From JBBTCX01 sp964494205 (GTDB taxonomy: Bacteria; Planctomycetota; Phycisphaerae; UBA1845): a stretch of DNA of 53,903 nucleotides. Of the stretch, positions 35,081-44,309 are shown in pieces. Every line of letters starts with the position of its first letter. The stretch's first letter is position 1. Made by a program: the position numbers and the translations under genes. Below the pieces are notes generated by a model. The model worked only from the letters and a program-made list of their open reading frames with translations, was not told the origin of the DNA and did not search any database. The stretch spans positions 1 through 53,903 of the forward strand of contig CAZBRD010000027.1 in NCBI GenBank assembly GCA_964494205.1, given 5' to 3'.

Positions 35081-36760
35081 GTGTCGGTCTTGCAACAGAT
35101 CAAGGCAGCAGCCGCATGTAATGTCAGCGCGTTTCTAACTCGCGCTGCGGCAGACGCTCCAACTCGCGCCGCAGTCGTCTGGACAAGCGGACGATCCGGC
35201 TCAGGCCGCGCGAAGTACGACAGCATTTCATTTTCATTGCTGGAAGCTCGTAGCAATCGATACGCGAACGGATTGTCGAAGCTCGGCATCGAACGGGGCA
35301 TGAAGACGCTTGTGATGGTGCGACCGGGGGTCGACTTCATCGCCATCATGTATGCGTTGTTCAAGATGGGCGCGGTGCCCGTGTTGATCGATCCGGGCAT
35401 GGGCATGCGGCGACTGCTCGAATGCGTTCGCGCTGTCGATGTGCAGGCGTTTATCGGGATTCCGCAGGCGCACGTCGTGCGATTGTTGAAGCCGTCAGCC
35501 ATGCCGCGACTCAAACATGTCGTGACGGTGGGGCGTCGATGGTTCTGGGGCGGGCCGACGCTTGAGCAGGTTGCCAAAGGTGCGTCGGACCAATTCGAGC
35601 CGCGTTGCACAACGGTCAACGATCTTGCAGCAATCTTGTTTACATCCGGCAGCACCGGTCCGGCGAAGGGTGTGACGTACGAGCACGGTACGTTCGAAGC
35701 GCAGATTCATTCGATTCAACAGTATTACAACATTCAGCCAGGCGAGGTTGACTTGCCCGGGTTTGCGCCCTTTGCACTTTTCAGTGTGGCCATGGGCATG
35801 ACAGCCGTGATTCCCGACATGAACCCGAGTCGCCCTGCGCAGATAGATGCGAGCAAAATCGTGCGTGCGATACAGGATCATCAGGTGACGAACACGTTTG
35901 GTTCGCCGGCGATCTGGGATCGTGTGAGTGCTTATTGCAACGAGCGAAATATCAAGCTGCCGAGTTTGCGACGCGTTCTGATGGCTGGTGCGCCGGTGTC
36001 GTGGCGACTGGTCGATGCTACGAAAAAAGTGCTGAACCCTGAGGCGGATGTGTTTACGCCCTATGGTGCGACCGAGGCGATGCCGGTTTCGTCGATCAGC
36101 GGCCGCGAGATTCTGAACGGTTTCGGCGTGAAAGCGCGTAATGGTGCGGGCACTTGCGTGGGCGAGTCGTTGCCGATGCTCGACGTGACGGTTGTTCCGC
36201 TGACTGAAGGGCCATTGAGCGAATGGTCGGACGATATGCTGGTTCCCGATGGGCAAATCGGTGAGTTGGCTGTCGCGGGTCCGGTCGTGACGAAGGAATA
36301 TTGGGGCCTGCCCGACGCCACGCGAGGAGCCAAAATTCACGAAGGTGACACGGTATGGCACCGCATGGGCGACGTGGGCTATCGCGACGAAGATGGTCGC
36401 ATCTGGTACTGCGGCCGAAAGTCGCAATGTGTCAGGGTGAACGGCAAGGTGCTCTTTACCGATCCGATCGAGTCGATCTTCAACGAACACCCCGACGTGT
36501 ATCGAACGGCGCTGGTTGGGGTTGGACCGGCCGGAGCGGCGACGCCAATCGTCATCGTCGAGCCGAAACCGGGTCGCTTTCCCAAGGGCGATCGCGAACG
36601 ACAATTCCGCGAGGAGTTGTTGGCGCTGGGTCGCGCACACGACGTTTCAAAGTCGATTGATCGCATTCTTTTCCACAAGTCTCTCCCCGTGGACATTCGA
36701 CACAACATCAAGATCAATCGCGAAGCCCTTTCGACTTGGGCTGCGAAAGCCCTTTCATGA
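35081..36760 (+). CDS. oleC: OleC-type AMP-dependent beta-lactone synthetase
   Basis: About 559 residues (ANL superfamily). The P-loop ILFTSGSTGPAKGVTYEHG, the TPYGATEAMPV adenylate motif, the DVGYRDEDGRIWYCGRKS hinge and core, and the stretch IQPGEVDLPGFAPFALF match OleC closely. OleC adenylates a 2-alkyl-3-hydroxy acid and closes it to a beta-lactone. I favour the GTG at 35081 (GGGGGA 10 bases upstream, then a natural N-terminus); the frame is open to 35015. The usual C-terminal lysine domain is present but short. Its stop overlaps the oleD start by 4 bases. First gene of the lipid cluster. Confidence 0.9.
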   Translation: MSVLQQIKAAAACNVSAFLTRAAADAPTRAAVVWTSGRSGSGRAKYDSISFSLLEARSNRYANGLSKLGIERGMKTLVMVRPGVDFIAIMYALFKMGAVPVLIDPGMGMRRLLECVRAVDVQAFIGIPQAHVVRLLKPSAMPRLKHVVTVGRRWFWGGPTLEQVAKGASDQFEPRCTTVNDLAAILFTSGSTGPAKGVTYEHGTFEAQIHSIQQYYNIQPGEVDLPGFAPFALFSVAMGMTAVIPDMNPSRPAQIDASKIVRAIQDHQVTNTFGSPAIWDRVSAYCNERNIKLPSLRRVLMAGAPVSWRLVDATKKVLNPEADVFTPYGATEAMPVSSISGREILNGFGVKARNGAGTCVGESLPMLDVTVVPLTEGPLSEWSDDMLVPDGQIGELAVAGPVVTKEYWGLPDATRGAKIHEGDTVWHRMGDVGYRDEDGRIWYCGRKSQCVRVNGKVLFTDPIESIFNEHPDVYRTALVGVGPAGAATPIVIVEPKPGRFPKGDRERQFREELLALGRAHDVSKSIDRILFHKSLPVDIRHNIKINREALSTWAAKALS

Positions 36761-37809
36761 AAGTGCTCGTCACCGGCGGTGGGGGGTTTCTCGGCACCCG
36801 CATCGCGCTGACTCTCCGAGAACAAGGCGATTCCGTTGTCGCCTTTGGTCGAAGCAGCTATCCACATCTGGAACAGGCGGGCATCGACACAATTCATGGC
36901 GATATTCGCAACCTGACGGATATCGTCGCGGCCTGCAAAGGCGTCGATGCTGTCTATCACGTCGCTGCATTGGCAGGCATTTGGGGACGAACGAGGGATT
37001 TCCAGTCGATCAACGTCGATGGCACTCGAAACGTCATCAACGCGTGCCACGTCAATCGCGTTCGATCTTTGATTTACACCAGCTCGCCGAGCGTGGTTTT
37101 CGGTTCCGAAGGCCTGTGCGGCGTCAATGAGTCGCAACCATATCCGGCGCATTTTCTGGCTGACTATCCAGCCACCAAGGCTGCGGCTGAGAAGTTGGTA
37201 CTGGCGGCTAATTCGTCGACGCTGGCGACGGTCGCATTGCGGCCGCATTTGATCTGGGGACTGGGCGATCCGCATTTGATTCCGCGCGTCATTGCACGAG
37301 CCCGCTCAGGCCAACTCGCACAGGTGGGGGATGGAACGAACCTCGTCGACATTACCTACGTCGACAACGCAGCCGATGCGCATGTGGCTGCCGGAAGGGA
37401 GCTAGCAGGAAGCAAGCGATGTGCGGGTAAGGCCTACTTCATCAGCCAAGGCGAGCCCGTGAGCTTGTGGCCTTGGTTGGCGGGAATCCTCGCAGCCGTG
37501 GGTGCGCCGAAAATCTCGCGGACTGTTTCGTATCGGGCAGCATATCTAGCGGGAACCGTTCTCGAATTGGCGTACAGAACGCTCAGGAAAACGAATGAAC
37601 CTCGAATGACGCGGTTTCTCGCTTCTCAACTGGCAAAGTCGCACTATTTTAACATTTCTGCGTCAAAGAGAGATTTCGGTTATGTACCGAAGGTAACTAC
37701 CGAGGAGGGCTTGAAATTGCTGATTCCGTGGCTGAGGGGAGAAGAACCATCAAAGAGCGAGCAACTTACAAAGATCAAAACGACAGAACGCGAATATCAG
37801 CGGGCTTGA
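36757..37809 (+). CDS. oleD: OleD-type 3-beta-HSD-like NAD(P)-dependent reductase
   Basis: 350 residues, extended SDR. Rossmann VLVTGGGGFLGTRIALTL, the DIRNLTDIVAACKGVDAVYH strand, the serine strand YTSSPSVVFGSEG, and the catalytic YPATKAAAEKLVL (Tyr and Lys) are in place, followed by RPHLIWGLGDPHLIPRV. OleD reduces a 2-alkyl-3-keto acid to the 3-hydroxy acid that OleC uses. Coupled to oleC through ATGA. A downstream gap of 111 bases separates it from the ketosynthase. The closest alternative would be a sterol-dehydrogenase-like enzyme; the oleC neighbour favours OleD. Confidence 0.88.
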   Translation: MKVLVTGGGGFLGTRIALTLREQGDSVVAFGRSSYPHLEQAGIDTIHGDIRNLTDIVAACKGVDAVYHVAALAGIWGRTRDFQSINVDGTRNVINACHVNRVRSLIYTSSPSVVFGSEGLCGVNESQPYPAHFLADYPATKAAAEKLVLAANSSTLATVALRPHLIWGLGDPHLIPRVIARARSGQLAQVGDGTNLVDITYVDNAADAHVAAGRELAGSKRCAGKAYFISQGEPVSLWPWLAGILAAVGAPKISRTVSYRAAYLAGTVLELAYRTLRKTNEPRMTRFLASQLAKSHYFNISASKRDFGYVPKVTTEEGLKLLIPWLRGEEPSKSEQLTKIKTTEREYQRA

Positions 37810-37920
37810 GTTCAACCGCACCGTCAATCGGGTTTGCAGTCCAAGCATTTCTGCTAACATGCGCTGTTCCGGCGCGGTTTTGAGCGCACGCGCCAAGAAC
37901 TATGGGTGCAGGTTCGGCAG

Positions 37921-39159
37921 ATGGTGGACTCGGAAAGAATTGTCATCACCGGGGTGGGGCTCACCTCACCCAATGGCGATTCGCTGGCCGATTTTCGACA
38001 GAATCTGCTCAAAGGCGTCTCCGGCGTTACCACGATTGAAACCCGTTTCATGGGCAAGGTTCTGGCAGGGGTTTGCCGGTTCAACGAGTTTACCTACCAG
38101 GCCAAGAAAGATCGGCGGCGAGGCACGCGGGCGGGGTCGATTTCGATCTACTGTGCGCACGAAGCTCTAAAGTCGGCTGGTCTGGAACTCGAAAAACTCG
38201 ACAGAACACGAGTCGGCACGTTCATCGGCATTACCGAGCACGGCACGGTTGAAACCGAAAACGAAATCGCGGTCATCCGCGAGTTCAATTACGACACCAA
38301 GTGCTGGTCGCACCACCACAATCCGCGAACGGTAGCCAACAATCCGGCGGGAGAAGTGACGCTCAATCTTGGCCTGCGTGGGCCGCATTACACGATTGGG
38401 GCTGCTTGCGCTGCGGGGAATGCCGGCCTGATTCAAGGCGTACAAATGCTGCGACTCGGCGAGGTCGATTTAGCCCTCGCCGGCGGAGTTTCTGAGGCTA
38501 TCCATTCATTTGGCATTTTTGCCAGTTTTGCCAGCGAAAACGCATTGGCAACCCACACAGATCCTACTAAAGCGAGCCGACCATTCGACAAGGCGCGCAA
38601 TGGAATCGTCGTGTCCGAAGGCGGTTGTTTGTACGTGCTGGAGCGGTTGAAGGATGCCCGTCAGCGGCGTGTTCCGATTCTTGGTGAAGTGGTCGGATAC
38701 GCGATGAATTCAGACGCCTCGGACCCCGTGCTCCCGGACCCGGAACGACTGTCAGAGTGTATGCAACTGGCGATCAAGCGGGCAGCAATACAGCCGAATG
38801 ACATCGATATCGTCAACACGCACGCCACAGCCACCGAGCTTGGCGATGAGCAGGAAGCCAAGGGAATCAGGCAGGTGTTCGGCGATTGCGCGAACACGCA
38901 CATCAACAACACCAAGAGTTTCATTGGCCACGCGATGGGGGCAGCCGGGGCGTTGGAACTCGCGGGCAACCTTGGCGCCTTCGACGACAACTGGGTGCAT
39001 CCCACGATTAACGTTTCCGACCTTGATCCGAAATGCGCCATGCGTAACCTAGTGCTCAATGAGCCGAAACGGTTGAACCGGGTCAACTTGATTTTGAACA
39101 ATTCGTTCGGAATGCTGGGGATCAATTCAGCCGTCATCGTGGCCCGGTACCAGGGATAA
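37921..39159 (+). CDS. FabF-type beta-ketoacyl-ACP synthase
   Basis: About 412 residues. The Cys-His-His catalytic set of KAS I/II is complete: C163 in IGAACAAGNAG, the first His in IVNTHATATELGDEQE and the second in KSFIGHAMGAAGALE. It condenses malonyl-ACP with an acyl-ACP. It diverges from housekeeping FabF in the N-terminal third (KKDRRRGTRAGSISIYCAHE, HHHNPRTVANNPAGEV), which resembles ketosynthases of specialised pathways. The ATG at 37921 follows a GTG at 37906 in frame; neither has a strong ribosome site. Its position before a private ACP suggests a dedicated elongation system, not bulk lipid synthesis. Confidence 0.9.
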   Translation: MVDSERIVITGVGLTSPNGDSLADFRQNLLKGVSGVTTIETRFMGKVLAGVCRFNEFTYQAKKDRRRGTRAGSISIYCAHEALKSAGLELEKLDRTRVGTFIGITEHGTVETENEIAVIREFNYDTKCWSHHHNPRTVANNPAGEVTLNLGLRGPHYTIGAACAAGNAGLIQGVQMLRLGEVDLALAGGVSEAIHSFGIFASFASENALATHTDPTKASRPFDKARNGIVVSEGGCLYVLERLKDARQRRVPILGEVVGYAMNSDASDPVLPDPERLSECMQLAIKRAAIQPNDIDIVNTHATATELGDEQEAKGIRQVFGDCANTHINNTKSFIGHAMGAAGALELAGNLGAFDDNWVHPTINVSDLDPKCAMRNLVLNEPKRLNRVNLILNNSFGMLGINSAVIVARYQG

Positions 39160-39293
39160 AGTCCGAACCAAACGGGTGTTACGGGGGTATCGATCAGTCA
39201 CGCAACTTGTGGTAATCTTATTGCTGAATTGGCACGGACTCGTGGCGGATCAATCTCACAGATGCCGCCGAAACCAGCGAACCTGAGGGAGAC

Positions 39294-39554
<261 letters not shown>

Positions 39555-39665
39555 CCCCGCTCGCGGTCCGTGAATTCCAAATCAGAGCTTCAGAAAGAGT
39601 CGATGGCAGGCCCATTCGGTCGGGCTTGACTTTCGCGCTCTCAATCGGTCCATTCTCACCTGTTC

Positions 39666-41048
39666 ATGGATTACGATGTCATCATCATTGGGGCTGGTCT
39701 GTCTGGGCTGGCGGCTGGAATTCGGCTCGCCTATTTCGGCAAGCGGGTCTGCATTCTCGAACGCCATTACGCCTATGGCGGGATGAACTCGTACTACACC
39801 ATCGATGGCCGTCAGTATGACGTGGGTCTGCACGCGGTTACAAACTTCGCCCCTCGGGGGAAAACGGGGGCACCGTTAACGAAGTTACTTCGCCAGTTGC
39901 GCATCGATTGGGATGAGTTGCAACTACATGAGCAGCACTTTTCGCAAGTTCAATTTCCGGGTCGATCGCTGAAGTTCACCAACGATATTGCAGTTCTGGA
40001 GCAGGAAGTTGCGCGCGAGTTCCCCAGCGACAGTGCTGGTTTTCGCCGACTGGTGGCTGACATTCGTGAATATGACAACGTGCGACTCGATGCGGAATAC
40101 CGTCCGACGCGAATCGAGCTCGCGCGTTACCTGAGCAGTCGTGTTCTCATCGATATGCTCTTATGTCCGATCATGTTCTACGGCAGCGCCGAAGAGCATG
40201 ACATGGACTACAACCAATTCGTGACCATGTTCAAGAGCATTTTCCTCGAAGGCTTCTCCCGGCCAACCGGTGGCGTGCGAACCATGCTGACCATGCTCGT
40301 GAAGAAGTTCCGCACGTTGGGCGGCAAGATTCGAATGCAAACGGGCGTGCAGAGTTTGCAGTCACGCGGCGATCGCGTGGTCGGTGTTGTGCTGGAAAGC
40401 GGTGAAACGCTGACGGCCGAGACCGTTTTTTCGTGCGCGGGTTATCCCGAAACGATGCGCTTGTCAGGCGAACCAACTCAGGCGGTCATGGGCGACGTCG
40501 GCCGAGTTTCGTTTGTAGAAACCATCGTCGTACTCGATCGACCGCCGCGCGACCTTGGCCTCGATTCGACCATCATCTTTTTCAATGACGCGGACGATTT
40601 CGTCTACGCGAAACCGGAAACCGCCATCGATTTACGGAGCGGGATTCTCTGCTGCCCCAACAGCTACTATGGCCTCGAAGAAGAAGCTGAGTACCAGGCC
40701 CGTCTGACATGGATGGCCAACTACGATGAGTGGGTGAAACTCGACGAGTCGTCGTACGCTGAAATGAAGCAATCATTGCTGAATCGTGCGATAGAAACCA
40801 TCGGTCGGTTCGTGCCCGAAGTCAGCCGTCACATCGTCGCGTCCGACATGTTTACGCCACGAACAATCGAGCATTTTACCGGGCGAATTGCTGGTGCGGT
40901 GTATGGCTCACCGACCAAGCACCGCGACGGCCGTACGCCGTTTCGCAACCTGTTCATCTGCGGGACAGACCAGGGATTTCTCGGTATCATCGGATCGATG
41001 TTAAGCGGTATTACGATAGCCAATGTTCACGTGCTTTCCGAGAGCTGA
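39666..41048 (+). CDS. CrtI/phytoene-desaturase-like FAD oxidoreductase 1
   Basis: 460 residues. The FAD-binding VIIIGAGLSGLAAGIRLAYFG opens the protein, followed by LERHYAYGGMNSYYTIDGR and VGLHAV, the CrtI/RetSat-type start. The middle has SRPTGGVRTMLTMLVKKFRTLGG, and the C-terminus ends with the FAD-closing segment FICGTDQGFLGIIGSMLSGI. Enzymes of this fold desaturate, saturate or isomerise long hydrophobic chains. It lies 111 bases after the ACP gene and 9 bases before a second, clearly different member, so the two may act on the same ACP-bound chain. The substrate is inferred from context only. Confidence 0.87.
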   Translation: MDYDVIIIGAGLSGLAAGIRLAYFGKRVCILERHYAYGGMNSYYTIDGRQYDVGLHAVTNFAPRGKTGAPLTKLLRQLRIDWDELQLHEQHFSQVQFPGRSLKFTNDIAVLEQEVAREFPSDSAGFRRLVADIREYDNVRLDAEYRPTRIELARYLSSRVLIDMLLCPIMFYGSAEEHDMDYNQFVTMFKSIFLEGFSRPTGGVRTMLTMLVKKFRTLGGKIRMQTGVQSLQSRGDRVVGVVLESGETLTAETVFSCAGYPETMRLSGEPTQAVMGDVGRVSFVETIVVLDRPPRDLGLDSTIIFFNDADDFVYAKPETAIDLRSGILCCPNSYYGLEEEAEYQARLTWMANYDEWVKLDESSYAEMKQSLLNRAIETIGRFVPEVSRHIVASDMFTPRTIEHFTGRIAGAVYGSPTKHRDGRTPFRNLFICGTDQGFLGIIGSMLSGITIANVHVLSES

Positions 41049-41057
41049 TCGAGCCCT

Positions 41058-42521
41058 ATGCCCAAGGACCGATTGCGAAATATCAAGGATCGCTATGACG
41101 TCGTCGTCATCGGATCGGGTCTGGCCGGGCTGACGGCTGCGAACTATCTGGCCAAGTGCGGGCGCAGCGTGATGCTGCTCGAGCAGCATTACAACTTCGG
41201 CGGCATGGCCACCTGGTTTCGTCGCAAGGGCGGATATCTTTTCGACATCTCATTGCACGGCTTCCCCATCGGAATGATCAAGAGTTGTCGCAAATACTGG
41301 ACAAAGGAAATCGCGGATTCGATTGTTCAGCTCAAAGGCATCCGCTTCGACAACCCGCAGTTTCAGCTCGACACCACGTTTGATCGCGTCGACTTCACGA
41401 AAATCATGGTCGAGAGGTTCGGTATCGCGCAGGAGCGGGTGGATCAATTCTTCGACACCGCACGCAAGATGGACTTCTACGACGATCAGTCGATGACCAC
41501 GCAGCAACTGTTCGAGCAGTTCTTCCCCGGTCGTCACGACGTCTGGCGCTTGCTGATGGAGCCGATCGCTTACGCGAACGGTTCGACGCTGGATGATCCT
41601 GCCATCACCTACGGCATCGTCTTTTCCAACTTCATGAGCAAGGGCGTCTACATCTTTCAGGGCGGCACGGACAAGCTCATTTTGCTCATGAAGCGCGAAC
41701 TGGAGGCCAACGGAGTCGATATCCGTGCCGGCGTGCAAGTGGAACGCGTCGTCGTTGAAGGCGGTCGTGTGCGCGGCGTGGAAACAAACGATCACATGGT
41801 TCGATGTGACGCGGTTCTGTCGAACGCGAACCTGAAAACGACCATCAGCAAGCTTGTCGGCCATGAGCAGTTCTCCGACGAATTTGTTGAGGAGGCCAAG
41901 GCGGTCCGACTGAACAACAGCAGTTGTCAGGTTTACTTTGGCTTGAAGCCGGGCGAATCGTTCGACTATTGCGGCGACCTGATTTTCACCTCGGTTGCAA
42001 ATAAATTCGATTCGGTCGCGCTGTGTGCGAAGGATATCACGAGTCGAACTTTTTCGATGTACTATCCGGACATTCGACCGGGAACGACACCGCGATATGC
42101 CATTGTCTCGTCGACGAACGCCAACTACGCCGACTGGGCCTTCCTGAGCGAGGAAGATTATCAGCGAGAGAAACAACACCTTATCGAGACGACGCTCGAT
42201 GGTTTGGAAAAATATGTGCCGGGTGTGCGCGGCAAAATCGGGCACATCGAGGCCGCTACACCGAGGACGTTCGAATTTTATACGCAGCAGGCGGCTGGCG
42301 CGACTTTCGGCACGAAATTTGAGGGGCTCAAGGTTAGCATGGACCTGCCGAAGCAGATCGCCGGGCTGTTTCACGCCGGGTCGGTGGGAATCATCATGTC
42401 CGGCTGGCTGGGTGCGATTAATTACGGCGTGATCGTCGCCAATGAGCTGGAGAACTTCCTGCACGCAAACTCGAAGCCAGCGACTGCATCCGAACTCAGC
42501 GAAGCAACGGTGTCTCCGTGA
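41058..42521 (+). CDS. CrtI/phytoene-desaturase-like FAD oxidoreductase 2
   Basis: 487 residues. The FAD motif is VVVIGSGLAGLTAANYLAKCG, then LEQHYNFGGMATWFRRKGGY and FDISLHGFPIG. A mid-protein IFQGGTDKLILLMKRELEANG matches the CrtI oligomer and FAD segment. It ends LFHAGSVGIIMSGWLGAINYGVIVANE. Apart from the FAD motifs it is only distantly like its neighbour, so this is an old pair with separate roles, not a recent duplicate. The FabZ-type gene overlaps its stop by 4 bases (GTGA), which ties it firmly into the fatty-acid unit. The reaction is unknown; desaturation, double-bond isomerisation or reduction of an acyl-ACP are all possible. Confidence 0.87.
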   Translation: MPKDRLRNIKDRYDVVVIGSGLAGLTAANYLAKCGRSVMLLEQHYNFGGMATWFRRKGGYLFDISLHGFPIGMIKSCRKYWTKEIADSIVQLKGIRFDNPQFQLDTTFDRVDFTKIMVERFGIAQERVDQFFDTARKMDFYDDQSMTTQQLFEQFFPGRHDVWRLLMEPIAYANGSTLDDPAITYGIVFSNFMSKGVYIFQGGTDKLILLMKRELEANGVDIRAGVQVERVVVEGGRVRGVETNDHMVRCDAVLSNANLKTTISKLVGHEQFSDEFVEEAKAVRLNNSSCQVYFGLKPGESFDYCGDLIFTSVANKFDSVALCAKDITSRTFSMYYPDIRPGTTPRYAIVSSTNANYADWAFLSEEDYQREKQHLIETTLDGLEKYVPGVRGKIGHIEAATPRTFEFYTQQAAGATFGTKFEGLKVSMDLPKQIAGLFHAGSVGIIMSGWLGAINYGVIVANELENFLHANSKPATASELSEATVSP

Positions 42522-42961
42522 GCGAGCGATTGACTGTTGAAGCCATTCCGCATCGCCCACCATTTCTTTTCGTTGATGACATTGTAGAAGTCGGCGAGAA
42601 GTGCATCCGCACGCGGAAGTTCATCAACTCGGAGGCGGATTTCTTTCGTGGTCACTATCCGCATTTTCCGATCATGCCCGGCGTCTTGGTGTGCGAAGCC
42701 TGTTTTCAGGCAGGTGCGTTGCTGATCGCCCATCGAATGAAGCAATCGGCCACCGCGGGCGTGCCGGTCGTCACGCGAATTCAGGACGCACGTTTCAAGC
42801 GCATGGTCCGTCCGGGGCAAACGCTGGATGTTGAAGCCACGCTCGATGACGAACTCGACGGTGCATATTTCATGACCGGTCGTGCGACGGTAGGGGGGCA
42901 GCTGGCCGCTCGCGTTGGGTTCGTTTGCATGTTGGCGAATCCGGAGGAGTCAGCCACTTGA
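42518..42961 (+). CDS. FabZ-type 3-hydroxyacyl-ACP dehydratase
   Basis: 147 residues, hot-dog fold. H46 in FFRGHYPHFPIMPGV and E60 in LVCEACFQAGA are the catalytic His and Glu of FabZ. The opening IPHRPPFLFVDDIVE is the classical substrate-tunnel strand. The usual E-A-x-A-Q reads EACFQ. It would dehydrate the 3-hydroxyacyl-ACP made in this cluster. GTG start overlaps the previous stop; the next gene starts inside its own stop (TTGA). Confidence 0.92.
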   Translation: MSERLTVEAIPHRPPFLFVDDIVEVGEKCIRTRKFINSEADFFRGHYPHFPIMPGVLVCEACFQAGALLIAHRMKQSATAGVPVVTRIQDARFKRMVRPGQTLDVEATLDDELDGAYFMTGRATVGGQLAARVGFVCMLANPEESAT

Positions 42962-43812
42962 GCTTTCTAAACCTTGCGGGCAAGACGTTCGTTGTATTCG
43001 GCGTGGCCAACAAGCGGAGCGTGGCCTACGCCGTCGCACGGTTGCTCGAGTCAGAAGGCGCGACGGTGGTCTACAGCGTTCGCTCGCCCGCGCGAAAGGA
43101 AAGCCTCGCGAAATTGCTCATCGATCGCGAGGTCTATTGCTGCGATGTAGAGAACGAAGAGCAGATCAAGCAACTAGCAGCGACCGTACGCGAAAATCAC
43201 GCCAAGATAGACGGCTTCGTACACTCCATCGCGTTTGCCAACTACGAATCATTCTCCGGCCAATTTCATGAAGTGAGTCAGAAGGACTTCCTTCAATGCG
43301 TCGCGGTCTCGTGCCATTCGCTCATTGCCATCGCGAACGCATTCAAAGACATGCTGACTCCCGACGCAAGCGTGGTGACGATTTCGATTTCAACCACGCG
43401 TATGGCCGTCGAGAGCTACGGCTACATGGCGCCTGCCAAAGCAGCACTCGATTCATCGATCGCATTTCTAGCCAAGTCGTTCAGTCGATTCTCTCGCGTG
43501 CGGTTCAATGCGGTTTGTGCGGGCCTGCTGAAAACAAGTGCATCAGCCGGCATTCCCGGTTATGCGGAGAATTATCTGTTCGCGGAGCAGGTCATTCCAC
43601 GTCGACAGGCGATCACGACTGACGAAGTGGCTAAGACCGCGGTGTTTCTTTTGAGCGATTGTGCGAGCGGTATCAACGCACAGGGAATCGTGGTCGATGC
43701 GGGAATGTGCGTAAATTACTTCGATGCGGATATCGTAAAGCACTCGGTGGCGGGTGCGTGGCCGACGGTCGGCGCGTCGCCGTCAAACAGCGACGGCACC
43801 GAGAGTACTTAA
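42958..43812 (+). CDS. FabI-like enoyl-ACP reductase (SDR) with altered active site
   Basis: 284 residues. The TTG at 42958 is the start: GGAGGAG ends 8 bases upstream, and the TTG overlaps the FabZ stop. The FabI-type nucleotide site VVFGVANKRSVAYAVARLL and HSIAFANYE are present. Catalytic Tyr154 and Lys161 fit the Y-x6-K pattern (YGYMAPAK). The second tyrosine of E. coli FabI, ten residues before the catalytic one, is an Ile here (ISISTTRMAVESY). The C-terminal IPRRQAITTDEVAKTAVFLLSD is standard. It probably reduces an enoyl-ACP, but the change could mean a different substrate. Last gene of the cluster. Confidence 0.88.
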   Translation: MSFLNLAGKTFVVFGVANKRSVAYAVARLLESEGATVVYSVRSPARKESLAKLLIDREVYCCDVENEEQIKQLAATVRENHAKIDGFVHSIAFANYESFSGQFHEVSQKDFLQCVAVSCHSLIAIANAFKDMLTPDASVVTISISTTRMAVESYGYMAPAKAALDSSIAFLAKSFSRFSRVRFNAVCAGLLKTSASAGIPGYAENYLFAEQVIPRRQAITTDEVAKTAVFLLSDCASGINAQGIVVDAGMCVNYFDADIVKHSVAGAWPTVGASPSNSDGTEST

Positions 43813-44018
43813 GACAACAACGCTGTCGTCGTGGCCGTGCGCGTGTGTTGCGGCATGGCCGGGAATGGGTCAACCGTGCGACCACCCAGATCGACCTGAT
43901 ACCAATCGAGATACTGCGCCACCCAAGCGGACCGATCCGAAGTCGTGTCCATTTCAGCAAAGTCGCCGTGCTCTGTCAGTAGTGCCAGCCCCGCAGCTTG
44001 TTCTTCCAGCGTGTACAT
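43809..44018 (-). CDS. Small hypothetical protein convergent with the FabI-like gene
   Basis: 69 residues from an ATG at 44018 with a good GGAGAG ribosome site 6 bases upstream. The sequence is acidic at first (YTLEEQAAGLALLTEHGDFAEM) and includes QYLDWYQVDLGG. It has no membrane segment or motif that I recognise. It ends 4 bases inside the last codons of the FabI-like gene on the other strand. The ribosome site and amino-acid composition favour a real gene, but there is no family support. The next 290 bases up to the toroid gene (44019-44309) show nothing that I can identify. Confidence 0.45.
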   Translation of the reverse strand: MYTLEEQAAGLALLTEHGDFAEMDTTSDRSAWVAQYLDWYQVDLGGRTVDPFPAMPQHTRTATTTALLS

Positions 44019-44309
44019 GATGTTCTCTCCGTAGAAACTCAAACTCGTTAAGCTTGCTTTGTCGACTGAGTTCTCCTTCGACTGTTGGTATTTTATCGCA
44101 CGATCCGGTTATGGTTTTGCGAATGCACAGATAAGTTCCGTCATGTTTCCGGCCGGTTACTGCGTGAAACGCAAACGTGACAGCTCGCCAGTCCATCTAG
44201 AATAGTCGTTTATTGGGCGAGACGGCGCGAAGTGCGTACTGCTAGTGCAGTAGCGTTAAGAAACATTGCACTTGCACTACAACAAATTTATGAGCAAGCG
44301 AGTCTCGCG

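Noticed and set aside
39666..42521. Carotenoid biosynthesis locus
   Set aside because: Two CrtI-like genes but no phytoene synthase, cyclase or prenyl transferase nearby; the close neighbours are fatty-acid enzymes and an ACP.
42925..42957. Longer N-terminus for the FabI-like protein (start at 42925)
   Set aside because: The extra residues are FabZ coding sequence in another frame, and the GGAGGAG site fits the TTG at 42958.
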